Shown here piece by piece: positions 20,414-31,656 of a stretch of 64,000 nt of DNA. The notes below the pieces were generated by a model. That model was not told the DNA's origin, did no database searches, and saw only the letters and a program-made list of their open reading frames with translations. This DNA comes from Aspidapion aeneum (lineage: Eukaryota; Arthropoda; Insecta; Coleoptera; Brentidae), in contig OY755045.1 of NCBI GenBank assembly GCA_963576565.1, positions 1,527,477-1,591,476 of the forward strand. Reading direction: 5' to 3'. Both the position numbers and the translations under genes were made by a program. How positions within the stretch are numbered: position 1 is the first letter of the stretch; each line of letters begins with the position of its first letter.

Positions 20414-20817
20414 CTGAAAAAATCAGCTGTTCTCCCGGGGCTGAATTTTACATTGGGTCTTATGGGAGGTCAGAGGTTTTTTTATGGTATTTTCAAAATG
20501 GCACTACAGATTTCCGCAAAATTTCAGTGAAATATTCTCAGACACCATCCCGATATTCCATCAAAGGTTTGTAAGGAAGCAACATGATTAAAAGGTTAAA
20601 ATCTTCAAGATTTAGCATTCCTTATTTTGAATTCAAATTACCCGCCATGTACCACATGCCAACTGTTATATTTGACATGTATTTGACTTTGTCATCTGTG
20701 ATTGTCACATTTGCTTCTGCTTTAAATTTAATTTTTGGGTGAGCTAATGAAGCGGCTATAAAAAATTAAGGATCACTAACATTAAAAAAAAATTGTTCTG
20801 GCAGAATAAAGTAAAAA
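20385..20817 (+). repeat. repeat family B, copy 1
   Basis: Starts GGCCAACACAAAAATAGAGG and includes TCAGCTGTTCTC, GGGTCTTATGGGAGGTCAGA, CACCATCCCGATATTCC and GGTTAAAATCTTCAAGATTT. Copies lie at 42905-43330 (plus) and 58833-59281 (minus). Short frames inside, for example 20282-20530, are not conserved between copies. Function unknown. Confidence 0.8.
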
Positions 20818-20989
20818 CATCTCAAAAATTACTTTATTTAAAAAAAAATCAAATATTCATGAACTGTCATTCCAACTTCAATTTTTTAAAGACAATCAGC
20901 TGTGTCGTAATGTGACCATCAAAAAAAAATCAGCCCCGGATGTGACGTCAAGAAAGTGGAGGATCGTGGCCCGTCCGTTTTGATAGCCC

Positions 20990-22065
20990 TGATCTAACCA
21001 ATACTGCTATACAGTCCATATCATTATTTTCGAGACAACTTTTGACAACTTTTTTTCGTTTGCCTATGCTATTTGTTATGGTAAACAGCTGACAACTATC
21101 AAAACGTTATCTCAAAAATTATGATATGGAGTTTATTTGTATACCTACGCAAAATGTTCTAGTTTTTTGTAAAATGTGGCATTGTATGTGCAGAGTGAAA
21201 ATAAATAAAAAAAGCGCTGTTTTACATTCAGTTGTATAGTTTTTCAGAATAACTTGTAGTTATTGCACAGCGAATGCCTGGGGTGCGACAATATGTTCCT
21301 TAAAACTTCAAACTATAAACCTCGCGGAATTCCTGAGAAAAGCTGCCAGGGGCTATTTAAGCTGACGACAGCTTTCATCCGCAATCTAGAAACTGTCGAA
21401 AACTTGCTACCATTTTCTCTAAATTAACTTGACCCGAGGGGCATACTTATTATAACTTCGGTTTACCTGCGAGAGACTTAAGGTAGATTTATAGATCGGT
21501 GGTTTGTCCAATTATAATATATTTGGGTTTGTCGATGTCAGAATCAGTTATCCGGGAACATTTTACGAAAGAGAACCACCCCCCAACTCTGGCATTGGGG
21601 CCCTTAAACGTGCTTTTTGACGGTTTTTTGCTAATAACTCGAAAACGGTCAACTTTTGTAAAAATGTTCTACAGATCATTTTGCAAGCGACTAAAATTTC
21701 CTTTATAAGCATGTACCTTAGTACCTTCTAAAGGCAGTGGTGCGCGTTTCATAGGCCTATGAAAAAAGGAAAAAAAGTTTAAAATATGTTTTTTTAATAT
21801 TTCTTGTAGCATTTTGTATCCTTAACACATTGTTTTTTCAAAAACGCATTTTTGTTCAAAAACCCATTGTATACAGTTACATATTTAATAAGCTAGACAT
21901 AACTTTTTAAAGTAGTTGCCCCGATATAAAAATAAATGTGTTTGTAGAAATCCTCAAATCAAACAAAAATTTTGAACATTCATTTTTGTAACTCAGTATA
22001 TAATACTCAAGGTGAGTAAAAAAATATTTTTGATAAGTAATAACTTAAAATTTTATTTTTCGAGT
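20990..22065. other. no gene recognised; small inverted pair
   Basis: Between about 21015 and 21132 there is a weak inverted pair (TCCATATCATTATTTTCGAG and TTTTTGAGATAACG on the opposite strand), possibly a 120-bp MITE. The remainder holds nothing I can name. Confidence 0.35.
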
Positions 22066-22108
22066 TTTTAGTTTATTTCTATATAGATAAAGTCTATTTG
22101 CCTTTCTT

Positions 22109-22620
22109 TTACATGCGCAAATTCCTCGGATTAGTACCAGTTTCAGACTTACCATGGCCCCGTAGAGCAACCTCAAAAATCCCACAGAATTTTAAACAGT
22201 CTATTAACCTACTACGTATATGTTTAATTTTTGTCATATTTTCATTATGTTCGGTAATGTTTTGCCTATAGGCACTATTCAATTGGCACCTAATATCAGT
22301 CTTGCCTAATATAGAAAATTCTATGTGGTTATTTAAATAAGTAGCCCTTAGTTTGTGTCTTTTTAACTTTTCACTAAAGTACTTGATATCACACATTCCC
22401 TTTGTCACCCACGAAGGATCAGTTCGTGGATTGTTCATAATAAGACAAATAAAGCAAAAAAAAGCATTTCGTTTTTTACAACCGCACAACCAGTTTTCAG
22501 CATCTTATAAATGCATTACTTGCACTAAAATCTATGTAGCTCTAAAGATTTTATTTGTAATCGAAGTTCATATGTCGACGTATTTCAGTTTGCACAGTTA
22601 ATTATATAATCGACGGTATT
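22109..22620 (-). pseudogene. hAT transposase, ZMYM1-like N-terminal part, copy 1
   Basis: The minus-strand frame contains DAENWLCGCKKRNAFFCFIC, a Cys-rich pattern like the TTF-type zinc finger of ZMYM1-like hAT proteins. After it come KGMCDIKYFSEKLKRHK, FSILGKTDIRCQLNSAYRQN, HNENMTKIKHIRSRLIDC and KFCGIFEVALRGHGKSE, the usual order leading into the DUF4371 region. The frame ends at 22109. A stop lies just upstream of DAENW, where copy 2 has a Tyr codon. The catalytic and dimerisation regions are missing. It is a dead 5' fragment. Confidence 0.8.
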
Positions 22621-23108
22621 TATTTCCATTTTGAAAACAAATGAAAACAACAACAAACAATGGACACGCGGCCGGCAAGGCTTTTAACTACTGACCTACC
22701 TCAAACAAACTCATACGTTTTGACTAAGAATAGAACCAGCAACAAGTAGGAAGGGCAACGGACGTTTTCGCACGATGAAAATAGCCGAAATCAACTAAAA
22801 CAAACATTCCACCCGCCCCCGCGCGAGAATGACTCGAGTTTCCCATCTTTTCTTCACCATCGAGCACGGTTTGAAAAAAAAGAACGAGAGTAAAATTAGC
22901 AGACACTTCTTTATTAATTTCATCGGTTCCTTGGTTTAGAATCTCGTCGCGTTTATCTTAAAAAGAACATTGACCTACCAGAAGTTTGTATTAGTATCTG
23001 CCTGACTGTCAAAAAATTCGTGGCCTATCCGTTCACAAGAATTTATTAATTTTTCATACACAGGTACTTTTTACTAATAGCCAACTTCCTACAAGACAAG
23101 CTAAATAG

Positions 23109-23287
23109 CATGGGCGCACCCAGGGGGGGGGGGGCGGCCCCCCCAAGCCTTAGCTTTTTTTACATATTTTCTACATATTTCATGATAAAACACAAAAAAT
23201 AGCTTAAAATTTGACATCATGAGGCTTCGGGCCCCCCCCCAAGAGGCCTCGGGCCCCCCCCAAGACACATTCCTGGGTGCGCCACTG
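23109..23287. mobile_element. small hAT-type MITE (GCGCACCCAGG ends)
   Basis: Left end CATGGGCGCACCCAGG, right end CCTGGGTGCGCCACTG, which are inverted with one or two differences. Seven bases, TAAATAG, occur on both sides (23102-23108 and 23288-23294), consistent with a slightly decayed 8-bp hAT duplication. The interior is C/G runs with GGGGGGGG and CCCCCCCC. It inserted into hAT copy 1. Confidence 0.8.
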
Positions 23288-23370
23288 TAAATAGTGTTGA
23301 CTTTAATAAAATCTAGCCAGAGTAGGCAAAAAAGAAGTTTTTTAACCTTAATTATTACAGATTGCCACAC

Positions 23371-23465
23371 TAGGGACTTATTGCAATAAAGCCAGGCCGG
23401 GCTCTATTCTGACAGTTTTCCATTGAAAACTGACAGTTGATCTTTCAAAATTAAGATACCAAAGT
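23371..23465. mobile_element. TA-flanked MITE family P, fragment (copy 5)
   Basis: Left end TAGGGACTTATTGCAATAAA, then CTATTCTGACAGTTTTCC and TTGATCTTTCAAAATTAAG, broken off at ACCAAAGTC. The right half is missing, and hAT copy 1 sequence resumes immediately. Confidence 0.8.
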
Positions 23466-23979
23466 CCCGAACCCATACACCGCTGAAAAACGGATGAAAT
23501 TGAAACCTTGTCCCGCGTGGTGCTGCCAGCTAAAAAAGTTTGACCAAATAATCGCCTTTTGTTAACCACAGACTAAAAAAAAGAACTATAGACATGTCGT
23601 AAGTGAAGATTTACCTTTTTTTAAATAAATCAATTAAAAATAAGGTTTGTTGTCTAGTTTTGGGAGGGCACACACTCATGTGACCGTAGGAGGCTCACAA
23701 AAAAACGCCTCACGGCCCGATGTCATTATAAAACATGTGTGTTTCACTTTTGGTATGTTTGTTTACGTCGATTTTTTTTTAATTCGGGCACAAATTTTAT
23801 GTGAATTTTATCAAAGTTATTAAAATAACGCCGCCCACAAAAAAGACTGTAGTGGGCTGCGTTAAAATAATTAATGGCTAATGAGTAAATTATAAAGAAA
23901 ATACCTATAAGATAAACAATGCCGCGAACGTGTAATTAGTGTTGTTCCTTGTCGGTCCAACTATAAAACTGAAACCTAA

Positions 23980-24129
23980 TATGTTGCAAACGGGAAAGAA
24001 GTGGTAAAAGATAAGATCTTGGATAAGATTGGTCAAGTAATAGACATCCTTAGTGACATTTTTGATAGTGAGAGTGAAAAATGTATTCAGTTGTCATTTC
24101 TTGTTGAACAAATTAGGTCTCTTGAAAAG
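23980..24129 (+). other. exon-like open frame followed by a splice-donor-like GT
   Basis: Fifty codons without a stop in an otherwise stop-dense stretch, reading KDKILDKIGQVIDILSDIFD and ending EQIRSLEK, with GTAACC immediately after. The composition is helix-forming and protein-like. No clear acceptor or in-frame start is visible. A second protein-like stretch at about 24545-24710 (SSEGFYGEKLLSKLKKI) follows a CAG, but its phase does not fit the donor. It could be a decayed host or transposon exon. Confidence 0.25.
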
Positions 24130-24130
24130 G

Positions 24131-25260
24131 TAACCTGAGATTCGAAGATATTGTGGATACATTTTAATGTTGGCTTCATCTTTGTTTATCCAGTCATCCA
24201 GTGCATACACGTCAATTTACAATTCTAAGGTAATATGTCTTCTGCACCCTCGCAATATTAAAAACTGATTTGTAAAATATTGTTAACACATAGTAATCTC
24301 TCTGGTAGTGTGAAATATTTAAAAAGTAAGATACAGCTTTTAAAAGAACATGAGTTGGTAGTTAACTTACACTTTTAATGAAATATATATTAAACATTGT
24401 GCTGGGTAATTTTTCAAAAAATTATTGACGACCACTACATTCAGTTCATTGAATGTGAAAACCATCTCACTTATTCACAAAACCACTTGTTTCTTTTTAA
24501 TAAATTATTGTGAAATGTTTTACAATATTGAAAATTTTTCTTCAGATAACTCTAGTGAGGGTTTTTATGGAGAAAAACTATTGTCAAAGCTTAAAAAAAT
24601 TAGTTTAAGGGCATGTAAAGTTTTTTAAAATAATTTTATTAAAAAGCACAATGATTTAGTGTCTGCTAATAAATCTTTGAATAAGAACTCAGACAAAGAT
24701 GATGACACTCAAAGAAAAATTAAAATACTAAAAGCTTAGGTTTGATATGTCCAATTTTGAAAGACTTGTATAGATTTGAAGTTACTAACGATATGTACCT
24801 AATATATGTACCTCAAGATATTAGAGTGATTCAGTTCTTTTATCCATAATAAACACATATATCAGCAAAATATTTTTTTCAATTTTTGCCTATAAAAGAA
24901 CAATAAGAATCCTGGGACTCCTAAGATCACGTGACCGCCGACTTGCTTATAACGCACCATGGCCGGTCTTTATCGTTGGCTGCGGTTCCATTATAATTCA
25001 TAACGCATACAAGAGTTGTCCTTTGCGGTTTGTAGAACTCAAAAGTGCATATAGAACTTTCAGACCTTTACACACTGTTCCGGGAATGCAAACAGGACAC
25101 CTCAAAGTTTAGTGGAACTACATTACATATGGGTAAGGAAGTGGTTAACGTTATAACGTGGTAAATACAGCTTACATACATGAATAACATTGTCGGTTTT
25201 GTCGCAGCATGATTTTACAAGGAAGTATGGAATAGCATTCTGTAGATAAAAATGTCCTTT
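24131..25260. other. no confident gene
   Basis: AT-rich sequence. Apart from the protein-like stretch near 24545-24710 mentioned at 23980, nothing was recognised. Confidence 0.3.
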
Positions 25261-25266
25261 TAAGAC

Positions 25267-25799
25267 AATAAATTTAGAAAAAAAAACTTTTTGAAAACAA
25301 GCTTTTATAAAATGGACTAAAAAGCATAAAATAATTTTTGGAGTGTTCTGATATTATAATAATAAAAGCGATGGGCGTATTTAATATTAGGTAAATGCCT
25401 TTCCATGCGCATTTGGTGGATCGTCTACAACCGATGATGGGCCGACTCTTCTTATTCAATGTGACAAAATAAATCGACACACTGCCGGTCGCGGATGATC
25501 TACCTAATATGAAGCAGGCGTAATAATGTCCATCCATATCAGAAAAATGTAAGGATACCTTGAGTAGGGTTGGGTTGGGTTAAATTGTCTACCCTTATAT
25601 TTCTCTGCTAAAATATAATGAATTTGGATTTTCACTAAACTTCGAGTTAACAAGGCTAAAAGAAAAACGGGTAAATTTCCTTTAATACGCTCATCGCTTT
25701 TATTATTATGATATCAGAACACTCAAAAAATTATTTTATGCTTTTTAGTCCATTTTATAAAAGCTAATTTTCAAAAAGTTTTTTTTTCTAAATTTATTT
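25267..25799. mobile_element. foldback/MITE with about 130-bp inverted arms
   Basis: Arms at about 25267-25395 and 25670-25799 share AATTTAGAAAAAAAAACTTT, AGCTTTTATAAAATGGACT, AAAGCATAAAATAATTTTT and TAATAAAAGCGATG. The interior of about 275 bp contains an open minus frame (25274-25537) that runs out of an arm and is unlikely to be real. Target duplication was not resolved. Confidence 0.75.
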
Positions 25800-25836
25800 T
25801 TTAATTTTTAGATTTGTCTAAGTCTATGCATTTCTA

Positions 25837-26530
25837 ATTTTGGTCGAGATCGAACAAACTAAAGTCTTACCTCTTCTACGCTCCCCTCCCACTTTTTAGT
25901 GGGAGAGCATGTGAATTTTGAAGTCAATCCGATACCTACGTGGAAGTCAGTTGAAAGTAATCAGAAAAACTCGTTATTAAATCGTCCATTTTGAATCCAC
26001 CATATTGAATTTTTGTAATCTGATCAAAAATTCGTAATCCTCATCCTCAAAAACCCCCAGATAACAATTTTGGTGAAAATCCGACAAACTAAAATTTTAC
26101 CTCCTCTCCGCCCTCCACGTTAGGAGGGAGGTAGGTAGTCAGTGATACCACATTATTGGATTGTCATCGGAACTATAACGGTATGTGAAGTTTGAAGTTA
26201 ATCGGATACGTGGAAGTCAGTGGAAAGTAATCAGAAAAACTTGACAATAAATCCTCCAGTTTGAATCCGCCATATTGAATTTTTATAATCTGATCAAAAA
26301 TTCGTAATTCTCATCCTCAAAAACCCCCAGATACCAATTTTGGTTGAAATCGGACAAACTAAAGTTTTACCCCCTCTCCACCCCCCACGTTAGGGGGGAG
26401 GTAGGTACCCGATGAAACCATATTATTGTATTGTCACCGGAACTGAAACGCTGTGCGAAATTTGAAGTCAATCGGATGTTTGGAAGTTCTTCAAAAATGA
26501 GTTGCAAGATTTGATTACATACATACATAC
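25837..26530. repeat. three-copy tandem repeat, about 230-267 bp per unit
   Basis: Units begin near 25837, 26067 and 26334 with AATTTTGGTNGARATC, followed by GACAAACTAAA, a GGGAGG patch, GAAGTCAATCGGAT and, in the first two, CCATATTGAATTTTTNTAATCTGATCAAA. The last unit ends in CATACATACATACATGCAGG. This ending resembles the 3' region of a LINE or another retroelement, but I cannot name it. Confidence 0.75.
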
Positions 26531-26539
26531 ATGCAGGTG

Positions 26540-28517
26540 AAGTTAAATAAAAGCTTGTAATAAAAATCACGATCAGTCAGCGAAACCAATAGTGACAATA
26601 CCAGCTAGTAGCGCATCAGCCGAACGTTGTTTTCCCATACATTTTTCCACAATACTCAAAAACAGTTTAGTTAGGTTTCTGTTTTTATTAACAATACTTA
26701 CATAAAATACATCTTGCTAATAAATGCGTATCCTCTAGATACCCTCGATTTCTGACTACTACTTGTCTTCACTGTTATCTTGTACGTGTGGGACGTTTGC
26801 AACTAAGTGCTAAACTCTTTTGGAGATACTTTTATTAAAAGCCGTTTGCCATTGATAGGATGTCGAGATGTGTTTTGTTTCCTGTATAAACATCATCGAT
26901 GACCGGTCAATCGCTTATCGTTTTTAATTCCGTATACAGTTTATTACACGTTTTAATACAAATTGAACTAAATACAGAAGTTCATTTCTTTAGATTGTTT
27001 AGGGTTAATGTGCACTTGCTTATAAACGTAACTTGTGCCATTTTTATAAAATATCCCTATAGAGAAACCTCCTACAAAAGCTAAAACGGAACAGTAGTTT
27101 TTATAACAAAGTTATAACCGCGTTTCTTTTTAAAAAATCGTGGAATTGAAGGTGCTGAGGCTCAGTCAGTTTCTTAATAATATTTTAGTTAACATAGGAT
27201 GTCTTTTTTTTACCGTTGATTAATAATTATTAGTTAAAATTGTATTGTTACAAAATGTTTCTCGCTGTTGGACAAATCTTATTATTTTAAATTTAAAACT
27301 CTGCTTTAAAGTTTGTTTTTGGTTTCAAATACCCACCTACCCAAAATTTATGGCAACTTGAGACCTCGTTAGTGAAATGGCCTTGTTGAGAATAACTGAG
27401 TTAGAAATTAGCTTAGAAACAGTCCCAATTATTTTAAAAAGTTTGGAACAAAACAATTTGCGATGCCATAAACTAACCTACTATGAAGAAAATAGAGAAG
27501 GCCAGTTTGAAACAGTGGCGCCTAGGAGCTTCAAAAAAAAATTAAAAGGAAATAATTTAAAAATATTAATTTAGTATTATATGTATATCATATACTTTTA
27601 GCTGCTATAATAAGCTCTACATTTTATATAGCGTCGATCAGCGGAATTTTTAATGAAGAAATATGAGAAAAATAAAAAAATAACTTGATTTTACCTGATA
27701 AACCACGAAAAATTTATTTATTTTAAAAACGGTTTCGGTTAGTAAGTATCTCTAACAATTTTCACATGATGACATCACTAAAAAAATCAAATTTTACAAT
27801 GACTGACGAAAAACCATATACATAATAGATAGTTTAAGTTGTGCTACGTATTTTTACGTAAGCATGAGATTTGACAGATACGCAAGCGCACTTCGTCACA
27901 TCGTCGTCAAGGTCACGTTAGGAGCCTTCATAATTACGTTAGCTTACGGCAGTCTGCGGGCACCTTAACGTTACCAAAGAATAGAATTGGTTGATTGACC
28001 GATCGAAAAATGAGGCCTAGACGATAATTTCCGCTTCCAGTACAAACGATTCTTTGCAAATATATTCCTATTGTAGTTGAAAGGACAAAAAACTAAATTG
28101 TAACATCAAAAAAACACAGTGCAAAAACAACAGGGAGTATTGGAATATTACGTATATATGCAAAAAACACCCTTATAACGAATTTTATGTAAAAATAACG
28201 TTAAGGCCAATAACAAACCACGCTAATTTATAAATTAACATTTCTAACGCTGTCTGGTTTGAAATATCGGCATTAAAGATGCAAAAAAACCTCTGCCACG
28301 CCTTTGATAACTTTGAAGCAATATAGCCCCAAGATAATTTATTTTATTAAATTAAGTCGAAACTTCACCAAACAACTTTTTACCCAAAATGTAATTTAAG
28401 AGGTTTTAAGCCCGATAAAGTATATTAATAGAAACTTTTGAGCCAGTAAAATCCCCCAGAAATTAAGATTTTAGTGGCTAGTTAACAACTATAAAGAAGT
28501 ATTTCTTTAGAATATTT
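26540..28517. other. no gene recognised
   Basis: Nearly 2 kb of AT-rich DNA. A short open frame at 27377-27574 begins MALLRITELEISLETVPI but shows no recognisable domain. The block 27840-27970 is less AT-rich (GCAAGCGCACTTCGTCAC). No repeat partner was found inside the window. Confidence 0.35.
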
Positions 28518-28935
28518 TGTTACAAATTTAAGTTATTTAAATTTTATAGTTAGAATTTATTTAGGTTTAGTGTACTATTAGGTTGACTTATCTTATGGTT
28601 GTATTCTTAGTCTAGGTTTTAGTTGCGTTATCTATGACACACTCGTGGTCGGACAGTCCGCGTTCTAGAAAAGGCTAGTATAATCGTGAATCGAAAGGGG
28701 ATGGATGATTCGCGAAGGTTCGACGACTCTATATATAGGGCCGGACGTCGCACATCAGCAGTCAGTCAAAGATAATGAACTGTAGTAGCGAGATATTAAC
28801 ACGAATATAATAGGCCGATTATAGTAGTGAGTTATTAGGAAGTTTAAGTGCGTGTTTTTTACATAATTGTAGATATAAAGTGACATATCGTTTTTGACAT
28901 TTGCGAGTTTTAATAATTATTGAGAACCCGTAACA
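28518..28935 (+). repeat. solo-LTR-like block with core promoter
   Basis: The block starts TGTTAC and ends GTAACA, the inverted TG...CA style of LTRs. Inside, CTATATATAGGG at 28729-28740 looks like a TATA box, and CAGCAGTCAGTC about 25 bp downstream resembles an arthropod initiator. GC content rises between 28640 and 28760. No convincing target duplication or internal retroviral region is next to it. A solitary LTR or the promoter of another element would both fit. Confidence 0.4.
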
Positions 28936-29600
28936 ATATCATACTGTGACTGTCCTGGTTTTTGTAACGCAGGTCCATCATAATTTGTCGTTCTGCTCCG
29001 TCGACTCTGAATTTCGAGGTCTAACACTAAAGCGGCTCTGTGAGCCCGGTCTTTCGCGTAGGATCTGCTGCCTATGAGCCACCTTGTGAAGGAAACCCGC
29101 CCTGAATGTTAAATTTTTTCTTTAACTGCAATAAAAATATAACCTCTTTCTAAAAGTCAAAAACAGCTGGTTCCTATTTTACCTACTCTGATTTTGTCGG
29201 CCCCTAGAGTTTTTTTTGCGAGTAACCATGGTTCCTCAAAGATTCTCGCGTTTATAAAACGGACTTTGGAGACTCTTGGCAGCACTGAACGCATACGCAA
29301 TTGAAGAAGTGAGATGATGATGGTTGATCGTTTCCTTTTAACAGAAAAATGCACCATAGCTGATGCGTGCTACATGGCAATTTTTAACTTCTTAGATCCG
29401 ACGAGTGAATTTTTTTTGTGTCCTTCCTTTGAGTTTCATGTCGATTCTCCCTTGTATAAAAATTCCGACCATGAAGCTTCCGCCATAGTCCAGATAATGC
29501 ACTGGCCGTGTTCTCCGTCAAAGGATAGAGGTAATTGATTAATTCGTTTTTCAAAATACCAAATTGTCGCGGCTGGATCATTGCCTTGTCTCTTTATGTT
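28936..29600. other. no confident gene
   Basis: This follows the LTR-like block. A moderately GC-rich stretch at 28960-29105 ends in AATAAAAATATAAC and could be part of the same element. The overlapping ORFs at 29157-29581 are on opposite strands and show no domain. Confidence 0.3.
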
Positions 29601-29604
29601 GGTC

Positions 29605-29712
29605 TTTTTGTATGTCTCAAAAAAATTATTTTATGAGAATATAGTAAAAAACAATAGGAAAATTGCTTTAGTTTTCAAAAAATTTAAAAAATATTAGTTG
29701 TTCATATCATAT
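29605..29712 (-). repeat. fragment of foldback family 3
   Basis: This shares TATGTCTCAAAAA, ATTATTTTATNAGAATA, TAGTTTTCAAAAAATT and AATATTAGTTGTTCATATCAT with the right arm at 35990-36090. Only this arm segment is present. Confidence 0.7.
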
Positions 29713-30800
29713 TTAACGTTGCGGGGCTAGATGTCTGCAATCGAGAGGTCTCCAGCCTGGTGGGGGGCGCCACCATTAGCAATGCTAAAGGCCAGATCAG
29801 ATAAGCAAACCTACAATTCAAAATATATTTTTTTATTTTTTTTTATTTGAGAAGTTAAAATGTTTCATTATAAAAATTATCTTGCTCCCTCCCCTAAAAT
29901 AGAGCGTTAGGAGCATATGTTACAAAATACCATAAGTTGGAAGAACCATTACGTATTAGTATTTTCCAATATACTGCTGCTTTATTGCCAAACCCCCGGT
30001 TACTCTATTATAATTTTTTTTTGTTTTAAGAAGCCCTTTTGCTAGGATGGTGTCCAGAGCCTTTTTTTTTGGCAAATGAACCCGAGTGACTTTAAGGTCA
30101 CTTAGGAAAGATATTTCCTGGTGTACGAGTTTCGTATCAATACATACCGAGTAAACAAATTTACACCTAGGAGTATCAATTTCTATAAGAGGATAAAAAA
30201 CAGATAGATTATAGTATTTATTAAAAAGAGACCGCAGTCCCCCAAAAAGTTTTGCAGCGTTGTCAAAGGTAACTTTGATAAATTGCTACAGGCGCACGCA
30301 ATCGCACTCGTCAAGGGGCGGATAATCTGAAACATTTTTTTAGGGCGAAAATTATTACTAGACTTGTCACCATTCACGAAGTGGATTATTAAATAGGTGA
30401 ACATTTTATTTTAAAAAATTTATTAAATGTGAGTTATTTGGTTCCTAAAACACCTAGATCGGTTAATAAAATAAATTGTCTGTCTCAATACACCATAACT
30501 CAAAAACACCTCAAACGATTTTAACCCAATATGATACACAAGTTTTATGTCGGCATTAGATTTTGGTTAAGAAAAGGGTTAGTTAAAAGTATTATTTAAC
30601 CAATTTTACCTTAAATCAATCAACTTTACTATCAACTTTTCTTGTTGTATCGATTATTTTTTTAAAGAGATCCTTTTGTATTTCCTGTGGCGCATGCTGC
30701 CTGCGAGCACTTAAAGTACAGTAGTTACTTCAATATTTTCTGAAAATGTTAGTTTTTAGTGTACTACTCATAATTATGATACTTGTCTTGTGATAAAAGT
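29713..30800. other. no gene recognised
   Basis: AT-rich sequence with a GC patch GGTGGGGGGCGCCACC at 29760-29775. No element boundaries were found. Confidence 0.35.
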
Positions 30801-30819
30801 ACTAAATGAGCTCGGCAGA

Positions 30820-31310
30820 ACTACTTTTGAGGCTCAATACCACCTCTGCCCTCCCCCTAAGGTTTCAACCACCCTCCTGCGTCTTATAATCACGCTGCAT
30901 TCACTGTGGTCTTTGTTAGGATTAGACTAAAAATGTATTAAAAAAACCTAAAATTAAATATTAGTTACCTTACCAATAGATTGGTAAACTGTGGTGTAAA
31001 AAAATTTACTTTAGTGAATGTGAAAGGAAAATCAATAATAAGAATAATAACACTTTAAAATTCTGTTTGTTTGTAAAAGTAAGTGAATTATTTACATTTA
31101 GGAACAAGCAGAATTTCAAGGGATTATTCTGGTTGTTTTTCATTTGATGAATGCACTTACATAAAACTGAAACGTTGACCATTCGCGAACCAAGTAGCGG
31201 ATTTATACTGATATTTTCGCTAAACTGGCAACGTTGGTCTGTTCTCCCATGCAATCCTTATGGTCCATACAAAAATCCTACCCATAGATAGAAAGCTGAC
31301 CATGCGGTAC
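30820..31310 (+). repeat. old repeat C, copy 2 (uninterrupted)
   Basis: Collinear with 10247-11242 plus 12233-12296 but without the 990-bp hAT-like element and without the CpG-rich middle. Position 31244-31251 (CTCCCATG) is the pre-integration equivalent of the target CTTCCATG. Confidence 0.8.
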
Positions 31311-31656
31311 AGGGTCTTTATTCCTAGTAACAGAGCTCTTCATCTTATCCCATTGAATACGGGATAAGCTGTAAGTACAGCCACTTTTTCCTCGTTTTGT
31401 TTATACTTTGGAGCTTGGGCCCTCTTTTCAAGAATAATTAATAAATAAGATATTTTCGGTTTTTCCTTTCTCGAATCCTGTTAAGTAAAATTAAAGGCCT
31501 TTTAAGAAAATTCAAAAGAGATGTTAGAAAGTCCACGTTACACCCTTAATTTGGTATTTAAAAGGCACAAAGAGCTGAGGGGTTTTCTTGTTACAAAAGC
31601 GATCCCGAAAAATAAGGGCCAGTAAACTTAAAGAAAGGGAAAATGTAAAGGTATAA
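31311..31656. other. no gene recognised
   Basis: AT-rich sequence with no supported feature. Confidence 0.35.

Larger units (their letters stand above)
18574..20989. mobile_element. composite element with 170-bp inverted arms enclosing a LINE fragment
   Basis: Arms 18574-18745 and 20818-20989 are reverse complements over about 170 bp. They share GGACGGGCCACGATCCTCCA, CAGCTGATTGTCTTTAAA and TTCATGAATATTTGATTTTT. Between them lie a LINE RT pseudogene with poly(A) tail and a copy of repeat family B. Either the LINE inserted into a foldback element or the arms represent two separate inverted copies of one repeat. Confidence 0.65.
22066..23680 (-). mobile_element. hAT-family element, 5' part, copy 1
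   Basis: Collinear with copy 2 at 60227-62292 over the coding and 5' flanking parts. The segments 22066-22900 and 23465-23680 match, sharing ACCGGCAAGGC-like and CGCTGAAAAACGG sequence. A small MITE (23109-23287) and a family P fragment (23371-23465) interrupt it. No 3' end was found. The right edge departs from copy 2 after GTTTTGGGAGGGCAC at about 23672. Confidence 0.7.

Noticed and set aside
29157..29581. Overlapping ORFs on both strands, one with DPTSEFFLCPSFEFHVDSP
   Set aside because: No domain is recognised, the strands conflict, and there is no splice or promoter support.
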